A stretch of DNA of 64,000 nt from Actinomycetota bacterium (GTDB taxonomy: Bacteria > Actinomycetota > Actinomycetes > Nanopelagicales > Nanopelagicaceae): contig CANFRP010000004.1 in the NCBI GenBank assembly GCA_947449535.1, positions 1 through 64,000 on the forward strand, read 5' to 3'. The notes beneath the pieces are model-generated. The model ran no database searches. It had not been told where the DNA came from and saw only the letters and a program-made list of their open reading frames with translations. Shown here one piece after another: positions 37,073-45,660 of the stretch. How positions within the stretch are numbered: the stretch's first letter is position 1; each line of letters starts with the position of its first letter. The position numbers and the translations under genes were made by a program.

Positions 37073-38118
37073 TGTGCAATTCTCTCATAGGCGACATGAA
37101 TATCATCGGGAGTAACTGATTCCATCCATCCGGGTGTCGAGGGGGCAGAGATTCCAACAAAACGGAGATGAGAACCTCGATTCTTCTTATCCCCCTTCAT
37201 CAGCTCTAGTAAATCCTTAAGCGCTGAAGCTGGGTAGGAAGTTGGTAAATCAAATCGTTGGAGGAGCGAGATTGTGTGGTTGACGACAGAAGGAGCTAGG
37301 CCGAGATGCTGGACAGAAAGCTCAGCTGCGAAAATAAGGCCCAGAGCAACCGCTTCCCCATGGCGCAAAGCATAATTTTCCCGCTTCTCAATTGCGTGAC
37401 CAAGAGTGTGGCCGTAATTGAGAATCTCACGAAGCTTCGATTCTGTGAAATCTTGACTAACAATTGATGCTTTGAATTCCGCACTCTTAAAGATGAGTTC
37501 GGTGGCATGCAATCTCGCATCCTTTACATCTGTACATTGCTCTAACAGATCAAGAATGGTGAGATCACCAATAAATCCGGTCTTAATGACTTCTGCCAAA
37601 CCAGCAGAAAAATCTCGATCCGGCAGTGAATCCAAGAAAGTGAGGTCGATAAACACGCCCGCAGGAGAATAAAAGGAACCAATCAGATTCTTGCCAAATT
37701 CAGAATTAATGCCAGTCTTACCACCAATCGAAGCATCTACCGCCCCGGCAAGTGTCGTGGGGATTGCATACCAAGATATCCCTCGAAGCCATGATGCTGC
37801 GACGAATCCCGCCAAATCTGTTGTTGCACCGCCCCCGATAGCAACCACTGCATCACTTCGAGTCAGATTGAGCGACCCGGCTGAACTCAGTGCTTGTCGC
37901 CAAATATCAATGCTCTTCTGCTCTTCACCTTCTGGAGTTTCAAAAAGGTGCACATTTACGGAAATTAATTCACGAAGATGAAATCTCTCGACAACAAAGG
38001 AGGGCGCGATGATCAGAAGTCGCTCGTGTGAAGAAATGACGGTATGTAGAGCGGCCTTCCAATCGCAGCCCACCTGAATTTCATAGTTTCGATCAGCAGA
38101 TACTTTGATCGTTCTCAT
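37069..38118 (-). CDS. aroB: 3-dehydroquinate synthase
   Basis: 349 residues; NAD- and metal-dependent second step of the shikimate pathway, converting DAHP to dehydroquinate. IGGGATTDLAGFVAASWLRG is the NAD/substrate motif; metal ligands lie in LAEVIKTGF (Glu), NYGHTLGHAIE and RHGEAVALG (His). Overlaps aroK and aroQ by four bases each. Confidence 0.97.
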   Translation of the reverse strand: MRTIKVSADRNYEIQVGCDWKAALHTVISSHERLLIIAPSFVVERFHLRELISVNVHLFETPEGEEQKSIDIWRQALSSAGSLNLTRSDAVVAIGGGATTDLAGFVAASWLRGISWYAIPTTLAGAVDASIGGKTGINSEFGKNLIGSFYSPAGVFIDLTFLDSLPDRDFSAGLAEVIKTGFIGDLTILDLLEQCTDVKDARLHATELIFKSAEFKASIVSQDFTESKLREILNYGHTLGHAIEKRENYALRHGEAVALGLIFAAELSVQHLGLAPSVVNHTISLLQRFDLPTSYPASALKDLLELMKGDKKNRGSHLRFVGISAPSTPGWMESVTPDDIHVAYERIAQ

Positions 38119-38630
38119 GTCGATAACCCCTCTAGGTATCGTGCGATGGATTCAGCTACTTCACTTGGCTTCTTACTGTCAGTTGAAAAAGTTCGCGTCG
38201 CCAATTTCTCATAGATGGGCTTTCGAACTTCCATCAGAGCCAACCACTGTTGGCGTGGATTGACTAGCAACATGGGACGATCTTTGTTAAAACCTACTCG
38301 AGGCGCCGCCTGAGAAATCGAAACTTCTAGGTAAATAATGGGAGTTCGAGAATTCTCCAATGCTTTCCTTATCTCAGGAGTCATCACCGCTCCCCCGCCC
38401 AATGACACGATCGCATTGGATGATGTGATTGCTGTGAGAACCACATCAGATTCATACTTTCTAAAAGTAGCTTCGCCATCATCAACAAAAATGTCGGAAA
38501 TCTTCTTCCCTGCCATTTTCTCTACTTCAGCATCTGTATCAATAACAGGCAGAGCGCTCGTCTTAGCAAGGGCTTTTGCAACAGATGACTTGCCCGCGCC
38601 GGGAGGGCCGATCAGAATTACGCGAGGCAT
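38115..38630 (-). CDS. aroK: Shikimate kinase
   Basis: 171 residues. P-loop LIGPPGAGKSSVAKAL near residue 5-20, shikimate-binding DTDAEVEK, a FRKYE region and SLGGGAVM. Phosphorylates shikimate with ATP. It lies seven bases after aroC and overlaps aroB. Confidence 0.96.
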   Translation of the reverse strand: MPRVILIGPPGAGKSSVAKALAKTSALPVIDTDAEVEKMAGKKISDIFVDDGEATFRKYESDVVLTAITSSNAIVSLGGGAVMTPEIRKALENSRTPIIYLEVSISQAAPRVGFNKDRPMLLVNPRQQWLALMEVRKPIYEKLATRTFSTDSKKPSEVAESIARYLEGLST

Positions 38631-38637
38631 AGATGGA

Positions 38638-39822
38638 CTACTTAATAATGAGAGTCGCGAGATAGTTCTCGTAATTGCGCTTTACTTCCTGCACGCTATC
38701 GCCACCAAATTTCTCGAGAACAGCGTCTGCGATTACAAGTGCGACCATTGCCTCGGCAACTATTCCGGCCGCTGGTACCGCACAGACATCCGAACGTTGG
38801 TTGATCGCCTTCGCTGGTTCGCCGGTCTTAACATCAATTGTGTCCAGTGCACGTGGCACAGTGGAGATCGGTTTCATAGCTGCGCGGACGCGTAAAATTT
38901 CGCCATTAGACATTCCGCCCTCGGTGCCACCGGCGCGGTCGGTGCGTCGAACGATTTTGCCTTGGGAATTCTTTTCGATTTCATCATGTGCAACCGAACC
39001 ACGACGACGAGCAGTAGTGAATCCATCGCCAATCTCAACACCTTTGATTGCTTGAATACCCATAACTGCACCGGCAAGACGGGAATCAAGTCTGCGATCC
39101 CAATGCGTATGAGAGCCAAGCCCAGGTGGAAGATCAAAAACGAGAACTTCAATGACTCCACCGAGAGTATCGCCGGCAGAGTGAGCTGATTCGATTTCGG
39201 CGATCATCGCAGCACTTGCAGTCGCATCCGCGCAGCGCACTGGATCGGAATCGACTTTATCCCGGTCGGCATAAGTAGGTAGGTAATAATTTTCAGGAAC
39301 ACTCGCTTCGCCAATGCTCAATACATGGCTCATCAATTTCACGCCAATACTCTGTTCGAGAAATGCGCGAGCGACAGATCCCAGTGCAACGCGCGCTGCA
39401 GTCTCACGAGCGGAAGCTCGTTCGAGTATGGGTCTGGCATCATCAAAGTCATATTTCTGCATGCCGACTAAATCCGCATGACCAGGACGTGGCCTGGAGA
39501 GCGGGGCGTTACGCGCTAAAGAATCCAACTCTGCTTGTGCCACTGGGTCTGGCGACATGACCTTCTCCCATTTTGGCCATTCGGAGTTGCCAATCTCAAT
39601 TGCGATTGGACCGCCTTGGGATTTTCCATGGCGAATTCCACCCTTTATCGTTACTGCATCCGCTTCAAAATTCTGTCTCGCCCCGCGTCCAAAACCCAAA
39701 CGGCGACGACGCAAATCGCCATCGATCATCTCTGTTGTTATATCGACATGGGCGGGCAATCCTTCAAGGATGGCACTTAAGGCAGGGCCATGTGACTCTC
39801 CTGCTGTTAACCAACGAAGCAT
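38638..39822 (-). CDS. aroC: Chorismate synthase
   Basis: 394 residues; FMNH2-dependent last step to chorismate. [19 protein letters not shown] at the N terminus, [31 protein letters not shown] and the C-terminal DICAVPAAG-like segment [23 protein letters not shown] eight bases ahead of the ATG is a good ribosome binding site, so the aroC-aroK-aroB-aroQ unit may start here. Confidence 0.98.
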   Translation of the reverse strand: MLRWLTAGESHGPALSAILEGLPAHVDITTEMIDGDLRRRRLGFGRGARQNFEADAVTIKGGIRHGKSQGGPIAIEIGNSEWPKWEKVMSPDPVAQAELDSLARNAPLSRPRPGHADLVGMQKYDFDDARPILERASARETAARVALGSVARAFLEQSIGVKLMSHVLSIGEASVPENYYLPTYADRDKVDSDPVRCADATASAAMIAEIESAHSAGDTLGGVIEVLVFDLPPGLGSHTHWDRRLDSRLAGAVMGIQAIKGVEIGDGFTTARRRGSVAHDEIEKNSQGKIVRRTDRAGGTEGGMSNGEILRVRAAMKPISTVPRALDTIDVKTGEPAKAINQRSDVCAVPAAGIVAEAMVALVIADAVLEKFGGDSVQEVKRNYENYLATLIIK

Positions 39823-39892
39823 TCGAAATCCACCTTTAATAATGAAGAATGATCAGGGCGCTATTCTGGCAGAGATTGATCCCATCTCGCGC

Positions 39893-40288
39893 CTAATTAG
39901 TCCAAATGGCGAGAAATAGTGCCGCAAAAATGAATGGCGCAAAGGGAATGCTCTTTACTTTTTCACGAGATAACGCCCGGAGAAGCAAGGCGCAGATTCC
40001 ACCAAGGACCCAACACCATAATTGCCACGAAATAACTGATCCATATTTGGAAGCTAGAGGTGAGAGCGCACAGAAAAGTTTGGCATCTCCCATTCCTATT
40101 GCGGATGTGGCAAGTGCAAAGGTGATGAAGATGGCAGCGAAGCCAAATATCACCAATATATCAATTCTGGAATGAGCGATGCAGAGCGTAAGGATCGCCA
40201 GAGCGCTCACTTCACGATTTCGAATTATTCGATATCGAAGATCAATGTATGAGAAATGGATCGCCCATAGACCAAGTATCAAAAGCAT
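39893..40288 (-). CDS. A24-type prepilin peptidase, short form
   Basis: 131-residue membrane protein with about four to five hydrophobic segments. It carries the two catalytic aspartates of aspartic prepilin peptidases: YIDLRYRIIRN (Asp followed by the conserved Arg/Asn) and GMGDAKLF (GxGD). The cysteine-rich N-terminal methylase domain of PilD is absent, as in TadV/CpaA-type enzymes. A homologous gene sits at the same place beside aroE in mycobacteria. It implies type IV or Flp/Tad pilin substrates elsewhere in the genome. There are 22 bases between it and aroE. Confidence 0.82.
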   Translation of the reverse strand: MLLILGLWAIHFSYIDLRYRIIRNREVSALAILTLCIAHSRIDILVIFGFAAIFITFALATSAIGMGDAKLFCALSPLASKYGSVISWQLWCWVLGGICALLLRALSREKVKSIPFAPFIFAALFLAIWTN

Positions 40289-40310
40289 CCGTCAGGTTAA
40301 CCTGCGGGAA

Positions 40311-41099
40311 CTACACCTCAAGAAGGGCTGTGTATAAGACCTTGCGCATCTGCTCGTAATCGAAAACATTCCCCGTCATTAAAGAAATTTGATCAAGGGC
40401 TTGTTCTACCAAAAGATCTCTGCCGGAAATAACCGGTTGACCCGATTCACGCCACTTAGCGGCCAAAGGTGTCGGCCAGGGATGATAGAGAACATCGAGT
40501 AGAACACCCTGGGGTTGGGTATCAACTAAATCCTGCAGATTGATGACTCCAGCCGGGACTGTTGAAATTACTAAGTCATACGAAGATAAATCCGAAGACA
40601 TTTCAAGTGCTTTCACATCAATTCTTCCACCTGCTTGAATTAAGGCGCCGAGACGCTCCGGGGAGCGTAGGAGTACATCTACATTTTCAGTAAAAGCACG
40701 GAGAGCTCCAAGTGCGGCGCGCGCAGTTCCTCCTCCCCCAATTACACAGACAGATGTAAAGGAGAGTCCCTGAAGCAGGCGCGTGAATGCAAGCAGATCA
40801 GTAGAGGAGGCGACCCAGTGACCATCTCTATTGACCACGGTATTTGCTGATGCAATTTCGCGGGCAAGTGGGTCAATATCTCCAACGATATTGATGACCT
40901 CTTCCTTCAATGGCATGGTAAGTGAAAATCCGGAATAATCCTGCGCCAAAGATTTTTCTAGAAAGGGCTTCAGTTCATTTAACTTCACTTCAATTGCTTG
41001 GTAATCACCCGAAACTCCGAGATGGGTGTATGCCGCGCGATGGAGAAGTGGTGAGAGTGAATGAGCGATCGGTGATCCAAGTACGGCTGCTTTAATCAC
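40311..41099 (-). CDS. aroE: Shikimate dehydrogenase
   Basis: 262 residues; NADPH-dependent reduction of 3-dehydroshikimate. Substrate site SPIAHSLSPLLHRAAY and SLTMPLKEE (catalytic Lys), with Asn in ASANTVV and Asp in STDLLAF; Rossmann motif VIGGGGTARAALGAL. Overlaps mltG by four bases. Together with aroC, K, B and Q it gives five of the seven shikimate steps in this window. Confidence 0.95.
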   Translation of the reverse strand: MIKAAVLGSPIAHSLSPLLHRAAYTHLGVSGDYQAIEVKLNELKPFLEKSLAQDYSGFSLTMPLKEEVINIVGDIDPLAREIASANTVVNRDGHWVASSTDLLAFTRLLQGLSFTSVCVIGGGGTARAALGALRAFTENVDVLLRSPERLGALIQAGGRIDVKALEMSSDLSSYDLVISTVPAGVINLQDLVDTQPQGVLLDVLYHPWPTPLAAKWRESGQPVISGRDLLVEQALDQISLMTGNVFDYEQMRKVLYTALLEV

Positions 41100-42094
41100 T
41101 TGAATGCACCTGCCGCCCTGTTCTTATTGAATTCTGTTACCCACCCCTGAAATACATCAAAGCTTTTTGTGAAGCGGGTATCCCTAGGCTTAACAGTAAT
41201 GAAGTAGAGCCAATCCCCGTCGGCCGGCTTTTGTGTTGCAGCTATTGCCGCAAGACTGGGATTGTTTATTGGCGTTGGAGGCAATCCCACGACGCGATAG
41301 GTGTTATATGGAGAATTAATCTGGGTCGATTTAGTGGACAGGTGTATCTGCCCTCGCAAATTTGCAGCGAATTGGACTGTTGAGTTGAGCTGAAGCGGCA
41401 TACCGATCGAGAGCCGGTTATAGATAACCCGCGCAACTTTGGCATAGACATCAGGATCACCCTCCACTTGAACCATGGAAGCGATGGTCAACACTTGGTA
41501 GGCGGAATACTTTCCGTATCCTCGCAAAACGCCAGAATCTAAGGTCGAGCTCGCAAATTTCGCCAGCATCGCTTTTATTGCTGTCGATGATGGCGTTCCA
41601 GGAGCAAATGAATAGTGGGCCGGAAAGAGCTCTCCCTCTAAAGATGGGGCAAGAATTCCCTTAATTCCCGCGGTCGCTGAATGCGAATTATCAATATTTC
41701 GATTTGCCCGAAGCACTGCGACAACGTCGCTGACAGTCGAACCCTCTTTCACGACAATGACCCCGATCAGCCGCTTTTGATCGAGTAACTCTACAAGCGC
41801 TTGTTTATTGGGAATATGTGTGTGCACCGTATGAATTCCAGGTGCAATACTTTGCGATCGCTTATCGGAGATAGCAAGTGCCGTGAAAGTCTTCGCACTC
41901 TTGATAACTCCTGCTTTAAATAAACTCTGGGCAATAGAACTTCCTACTTCACCATTGCCAACCGTAATTGAAGTCTCCACGCCTTGCGCACCAGCAGCGA
42001 AGTCATCGCTCCCGGCAAATATCCGAACCGCTCCATAGATCGCTATAACTGACAGAAGGCCGCTAGCAATTAATACCCTGGAATTAATTCTCAT
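41096..42094 (-). CDS. mltG: Endolytic murein transglycosylase MltG (YceG-like)
   Basis: 332 residues. One N-terminal transmembrane anchor (VLIASGLLSVIAIYGAVRIF), a LysM-like middle region, and the YceG catalytic domain with ASMVQVEGDPDVYAKVARVIYNRL and MPLQLNSTVQFA, ending in the GLPPTPINNPSLAAIAATQKP and YFITVKP segments typical of the family. It cleaves nascent peptidoglycan strands outside the membrane. The glutamate of the ASxVxxE motif is present. It lies between ruvX and aroE with four-base overlaps on both sides, the conserved actinobacterial order. Confidence 0.94.
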   Translation of the reverse strand: MRINSRVLIASGLLSVIAIYGAVRIFAGSDDFAAGAQGVETSITVGNGEVGSSIAQSLFKAGVIKSAKTFTALAISDKRSQSIAPGIHTVHTHIPNKQALVELLDQKRLIGVIVVKEGSTVSDVVAVLRANRNIDNSHSATAGIKGILAPSLEGELFPAHYSFAPGTPSSTAIKAMLAKFASSTLDSGVLRGYGKYSAYQVLTIASMVQVEGDPDVYAKVARVIYNRLSIGMPLQLNSTVQFAANLRGQIHLSTKSTQINSPYNTYRVVGLPPTPINNPSLAAIAATQKPADGDWLYFITVKPRDTRFTKSFDVFQGWVTEFNKNRAAGAFK

Positions 42095-42537
42095 CGCGAG
42101 TCCTTAGATGGGACTCCTTGCAATCGCTCCGCATTCAGAGCGCTCTCCAAAATCGCGGTGGCCGCAACCTCGTCCACTGTTCTGCGGGCTTCTCTGGAAT
42201 CCCTTCCAGAATCCTTTAAAGAGCGATTTGCACTCACAGTTGTTAGACGTTCATCGATCAAAAAGATCGGGATCTGAGTAATTGCTCTCATATTCAAGAC
42301 GAATTGCTCGACCGAAGCCTCTTTCGCACTTGTTGCGCCCGAAAGGTGCTGTGGTTTTCCCACGACTATGTAGATGGGTTCAAGATCCTGCAACAGAGTG
42401 GCGATCTGACCGAGAAATTGTGGATCTTCAGTCGCTAAAGTCGAATGTGGCGTGGCAAGAATTCCGGAAATATCCGTGACCGCAACCCCGGTGCGAACAT
42501 CGCCATAATCAAAAGCGATTCGTCGTCCCGTTTGCAT
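42091..42537 (-). CDS. ruvX: RuvX/YqgF-family nuclease (Holliday junction resolvase-like)
   Basis: 148-residue RNase H-fold protein: AFDYGDVRTGVAVTD, VVGKPQHLSGATS, FLIDERLTTVSANRSL and DEVAATAILESAL contain the acidic metal-binding residues. YqgF proteins act in 16S rRNA processing and possibly recombination. It follows alaS by one base, an order widely conserved. Confidence 0.95.
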   Translation of the reverse strand: MQTGRRIAFDYGDVRTGVAVTDISGILATPHSTLATEDPQFLGQIATLLQDLEPIYIVVGKPQHLSGATSAKEASVEQFVLNMRAITQIPIFLIDERLTTVSANRSLKDSGRDSREARRTVDEVAATAILESALNAERLQGVPSKDSR

Positions 42538-42538
42538 A

Positions 42539-45223
42539 TTACTTACCAGCTAGTTGACCTACAGAGGATGCAATCTCTTCCAGTGCTGCCGCAATTTTAG
42601 AAGCATCGCTTCCTCCTCCTTGGGCGAAATCATCGCGTCCGCCGCCACCACCACCAAGAATCGCAGACCCAGTCTTTACGAGAGCCCCCGCTTTAACACC
42701 TAATTTCTGGGCAACATCGCTGGCTGCTACAACAAGTGAAACACGATCCTCGCCACGAGAGACCAGAATGACAACACCATTCTTTAGTCGATTACGTAAA
42801 TCAGTCGCAATCGTACGAAGATCATCGCCCGAAATTCCATCGCCGAGTTCTGCGCAAATCATCTGCAGATCACCGACATTTGTGGCCTTTGATAACAAAG
42901 CCGCGGAGTTGGCTAGCGCCTGTGAAGTTTTAAATGCTGCGAGTTCTTTCTCTACCGTCTTCATTCGCTCGATCATTTCAGAAATGCGCTCTGGAAGTTC
43001 CTCAGTGCGCGATCCTTTTATCAAATCGGTCAGGGAGTTGAGAAGAATGTGCTCTCGAGCAAGAAAACCAAATGCATCATGACCGACCAAAGCTTCAACT
43101 CGTCTGACACCAGCACCAATAGATGATTCGCCCAATAATTTAACTAGTCCTAATTGCCCAGAAGTAGTGACGTGGGTTCCACCGCATAATTCATGAGCCC
43201 AATCTCCCACGCTAACAACACGCACTTGATCACCATATTTCTCGCCGAAGAGCGCCATTGCTCCCATTGCCTTCGCTTCTGGCTGGGTCATGGTTTGTGC
43301 TGTGACCTCTAAATTTTCAAGGAGCAGTGCATTTACACGCGACTCAACGTCACCGAGCACTGATGCTGGAACAGATCCAGTCGCGGGAAAATCGAATCGG
43401 AATCGACCAGGAGCGTTCTCTGAGCCAGCTTGGGTAGCGGTTTCACCTAGAGCTTCCCGAAAAGCTTTGTGAACCATATGGGTGGCGGTGTGTGCACGAG
43501 AAATTGCAAGGCGACGCTCACGATCGATAGTTGCTAGTGCGCCATCATTCACAGACAGCGCGCCAGAAATAACTTGGCCACGGTGGATGTAGAGGCCAGG
43601 AACCGGAGATTGAACATCATCAATTTCAACAATTGCGCCATTACCTAAAGTAATTCGCCCACCGTCGGGGAGTTGTCCACCCCCTTCTGAATAGAAAGGT
43701 GTTCGATCGAGGATTAGTTCCACATCAGCATCTACTGGAGCTTCATTAACACTCTTGCCATCAATAAGAATCGCCTTCAATGTTGCTTCAGATTGCATCT
43801 CCGAGTAGCCAGTAAATGTCGTAGCGCCAATAGCATCGATGATTTTTCGATATTCGCTAACATCAGTATGGCCAGTCTTCTTTGCTCGAGCATCGGCTTT
43901 CGCGCGATCCTTCTGTTCCTTCATTAATTTACGAAAACCATCTTCATCAACAGATAGACCAGATTCTGAGGCCATCTCCAGGGTTAAATCGAAAGGGAAA
44001 CCATAAGTGTCATGCAACTTAAATACGGTATCCCCAGCAAGCTTGGTTGACTTAGCGCTCTTCACTTGGGTTGCTGCCAGATCGAAGATTTGAGTTCCGC
44101 TCTTCAGAGTAGCCAAGAAGGACTCTTCCTCGTTTGTGGACACCGCAAGGATTCGTTCCTGACCGGCAACAAGTTCTGGATACTGTGGACCCATTGCTCC
44201 GATAGAAGCCTTAATGAGCTCTCCCATATTTCCATCTGGTGCACCCAAGATTCGCATATTGCGAATTGTGCGACGCATCATCCGACGAAGAACATAACCA
44301 CGTCCTTCATTTCCAGGTAGAACGCCATCGCCCACCAACATCATCGACGTTCGAGCATGGTCAGCCACCACTCGAAGCGATATATCACTCTTTTCATTTG
44401 CGCCATATTTAACGCCGCTGAGCTGCGAGGCTCGAGCAAGAATTTGCATGGTTGTATCAATCTCATAAATATTTTCAACGCCCTGCAAAAGGGCCGCAGT
44501 ACGCTCTAGGCCAAGACCAGTATCGATATTTTTTGCTGGAAGTTCTCCAAGAATTGGGTAACTATCTTTGCTGGTTCCTTCACCTCGAACATTTTGCATG
44601 AAGACCAGATTCCAAATTTCGAGATATCGATTTTCATCTGCAATCGGGCCACCATCGGCTCCATATGCTGGACCACGATCGAAATAGATTTCCGAGCAAG
44701 GACCACATGGACCTGGAACACCCATGGACCAGAAATTGTCCGCCATATCGCGACGTTGGATTCGCTCCCGAGGGATGCCGATCTTCTTATGCCAAATCTC
44801 TTCCGCCTCGTCATCATCTTTGTAGACAGTTACCCACAACTTTGATTCCGGAAATCCATAACCACCATCAGAAATCGGTTTGGTTAATAACTCCCAGGCA
44901 AGTGAAATCGCGCCCTCTTTAAAGTAATCGCCAAATGAAAAATTTCCGCACATCTGGAAGAAACTTGCATGACGAGTGGTTTTGCCGACTTCGTCAATAT
45001 CTAGCGTCCGAACACATTTCTGTACTGAAGTCGCTCGAACAAATGGAGCCTTCACTTCGCCAAGAAAATATGGTTTAAAGGGAACCATGCCAGCATTAAC
45101 TAGCAAAAGGTTTGGATCATCAGCGATTAACGAGGCCGAGGGAACAACGGTGTGGGTTAGTCCCTGACTATTGCCAGACTCAAAGAAGCTCAACCAACGT
45201 GAGCGAATTTCTGCGGAGTTCAA
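42539..45223 (-). CDS. alaS: Alanyl-tRNA synthetase
   Basis: 894 residues, full length. Catalytic core with class II motifs ([52 protein letters not shown]), the editing domain with zinc ligands in HTATH and CGGTH, and a C-terminal C-Ala domain ending in the glycine-rich [15 protein letters not shown] motif. Charges tRNA-Ala. It begins directly after the DUF948 stop. Confidence 0.98.
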   Translation of the reverse strand: MNSAEIRSRWLSFFESGNSQGLTHTVVPSASLIADDPNLLLVNAGMVPFKPYFLGEVKAPFVRATSVQKCVRTLDIDEVGKTTRHASFFQMCGNFSFGDYFKEGAISLAWELLTKPISDGGYGFPESKLWVTVYKDDDEAEEIWHKKIGIPRERIQRRDMADNFWSMGVPGPCGPCSEIYFDRGPAYGADGGPIADENRYLEIWNLVFMQNVRGEGTSKDSYPILGELPAKNIDTGLGLERTAALLQGVENIYEIDTTMQILARASQLSGVKYGANEKSDISLRVVADHARTSMMLVGDGVLPGNEGRGYVLRRMMRRTIRNMRILGAPDGNMGELIKASIGAMGPQYPELVAGQERILAVSTNEEESFLATLKSGTQIFDLAATQVKSAKSTKLAGDTVFKLHDTYGFPFDLTLEMASESGLSVDEDGFRKLMKEQKDRAKADARAKKTGHTDVSEYRKIIDAIGATTFTGYSEMQSEATLKAILIDGKSVNEAPVDADVELILDRTPFYSEGGGQLPDGGRITLGNGAIVEIDDVQSPVPGLYIHRGQVISGALSVNDGALATIDRERRLAISRAHTATHMVHKAFREALGETATQAGSENAPGRFRFDFPATGSVPASVLGDVESRVNALLLENLEVTAQTMTQPEAKAMGAMALFGEKYGDQVRVVSVGDWAHELCGGTHVTTSGQLGLVKLLGESSIGAGVRRVEALVGHDAFGFLAREHILLNSLTDLIKGSRTEELPERISEMIERMKTVEKELAAFKTSQALANSAALLSKATNVGDLQMICAELGDGISGDDLRTIATDLRNRLKNGVVILVSRGEDRVSLVVAASDVAQKLGVKAGALVKTGSAILGGGGGGRDDFAQGGGSDASKIAAALEEIASSVGQLAGK

Positions 45224-45613
45224 TTAAAACTCTGACTCTTCCTCGGCGGTCTTCTTGCGGCGTTTACGAGGCGCAGCATCTTTCTTCAACTTTGCGGCTG
45301 TCAAAAGCCCCCCAGCTACCTTCATAGCCATGGAATTCTTATCCACGAAATTTCCTGTGGCGTTAGTAATCTTTGTTGCAACTTCTTCGACTGACTTTGT
45401 CACTCTGTTAATGCTTTGAAGTGGCCCATTGATGAGCTCTGCCGTTGTCGTTACCTCGTGAAGCAAAGGTGTCGCTTCCTCAGTAATAGCTTTGATGGAG
45501 ACACTAGCCTCGTCGATCAATCTGCCAAGGCGCACGATTGCATAAGCGATCGCGGCAGCGATAATTGCCAGCGATGACGCTGCAATAATTGTGGCAATTC
45601 CTCCTGGACCCAT
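45224..45613 (-). CDS. DUF948 membrane-anchored protein
   Basis: 129 residues: one N-terminal transmembrane helix (GIATIIAASSLAIIAAAIAYAIV), then a long amphipathic helix region with heptad-like spacing (LIDEASVSIKAITEEATPLLHEV to VEEVATKI) and a lysine-rich tail (KRRKKTAEEE). DUF948 proteins are common beside alaS in actinobacteria; function unknown. TAGGAT sits six bases ahead of the ATG. Confidence 0.85.
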   Translation of the reverse strand: MGPGGIATIIAASSLAIIAAAIAYAIVRLGRLIDEASVSIKAITEEATPLLHEVTTTAELINGPLQSINRVTKSVEEVATKITNATGNFVDKNSMAMKVAGGLLTAAKLKKDAAPRKRRKKTAEEESEF

Positions 45614-45619
45614 GTGCCG

Positions 45620-45625
45620 ATCCTA
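45620..45625 (-). promoter_or_regulatory. Putative -10 element of the DUF948-alaS operon
   Basis: Minus-strand TAGGAT, then CGGCAC, then the ATG at 45613. No ribosome binding site is present; fits a leaderless transcript heading DUF948-alaS-ruvX-mltG-aroE. Confidence 0.5.
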
Positions 45626-45660
45626 ACCGAAAGCTTTAGGTGAGATCGGCCAATTTCTGC

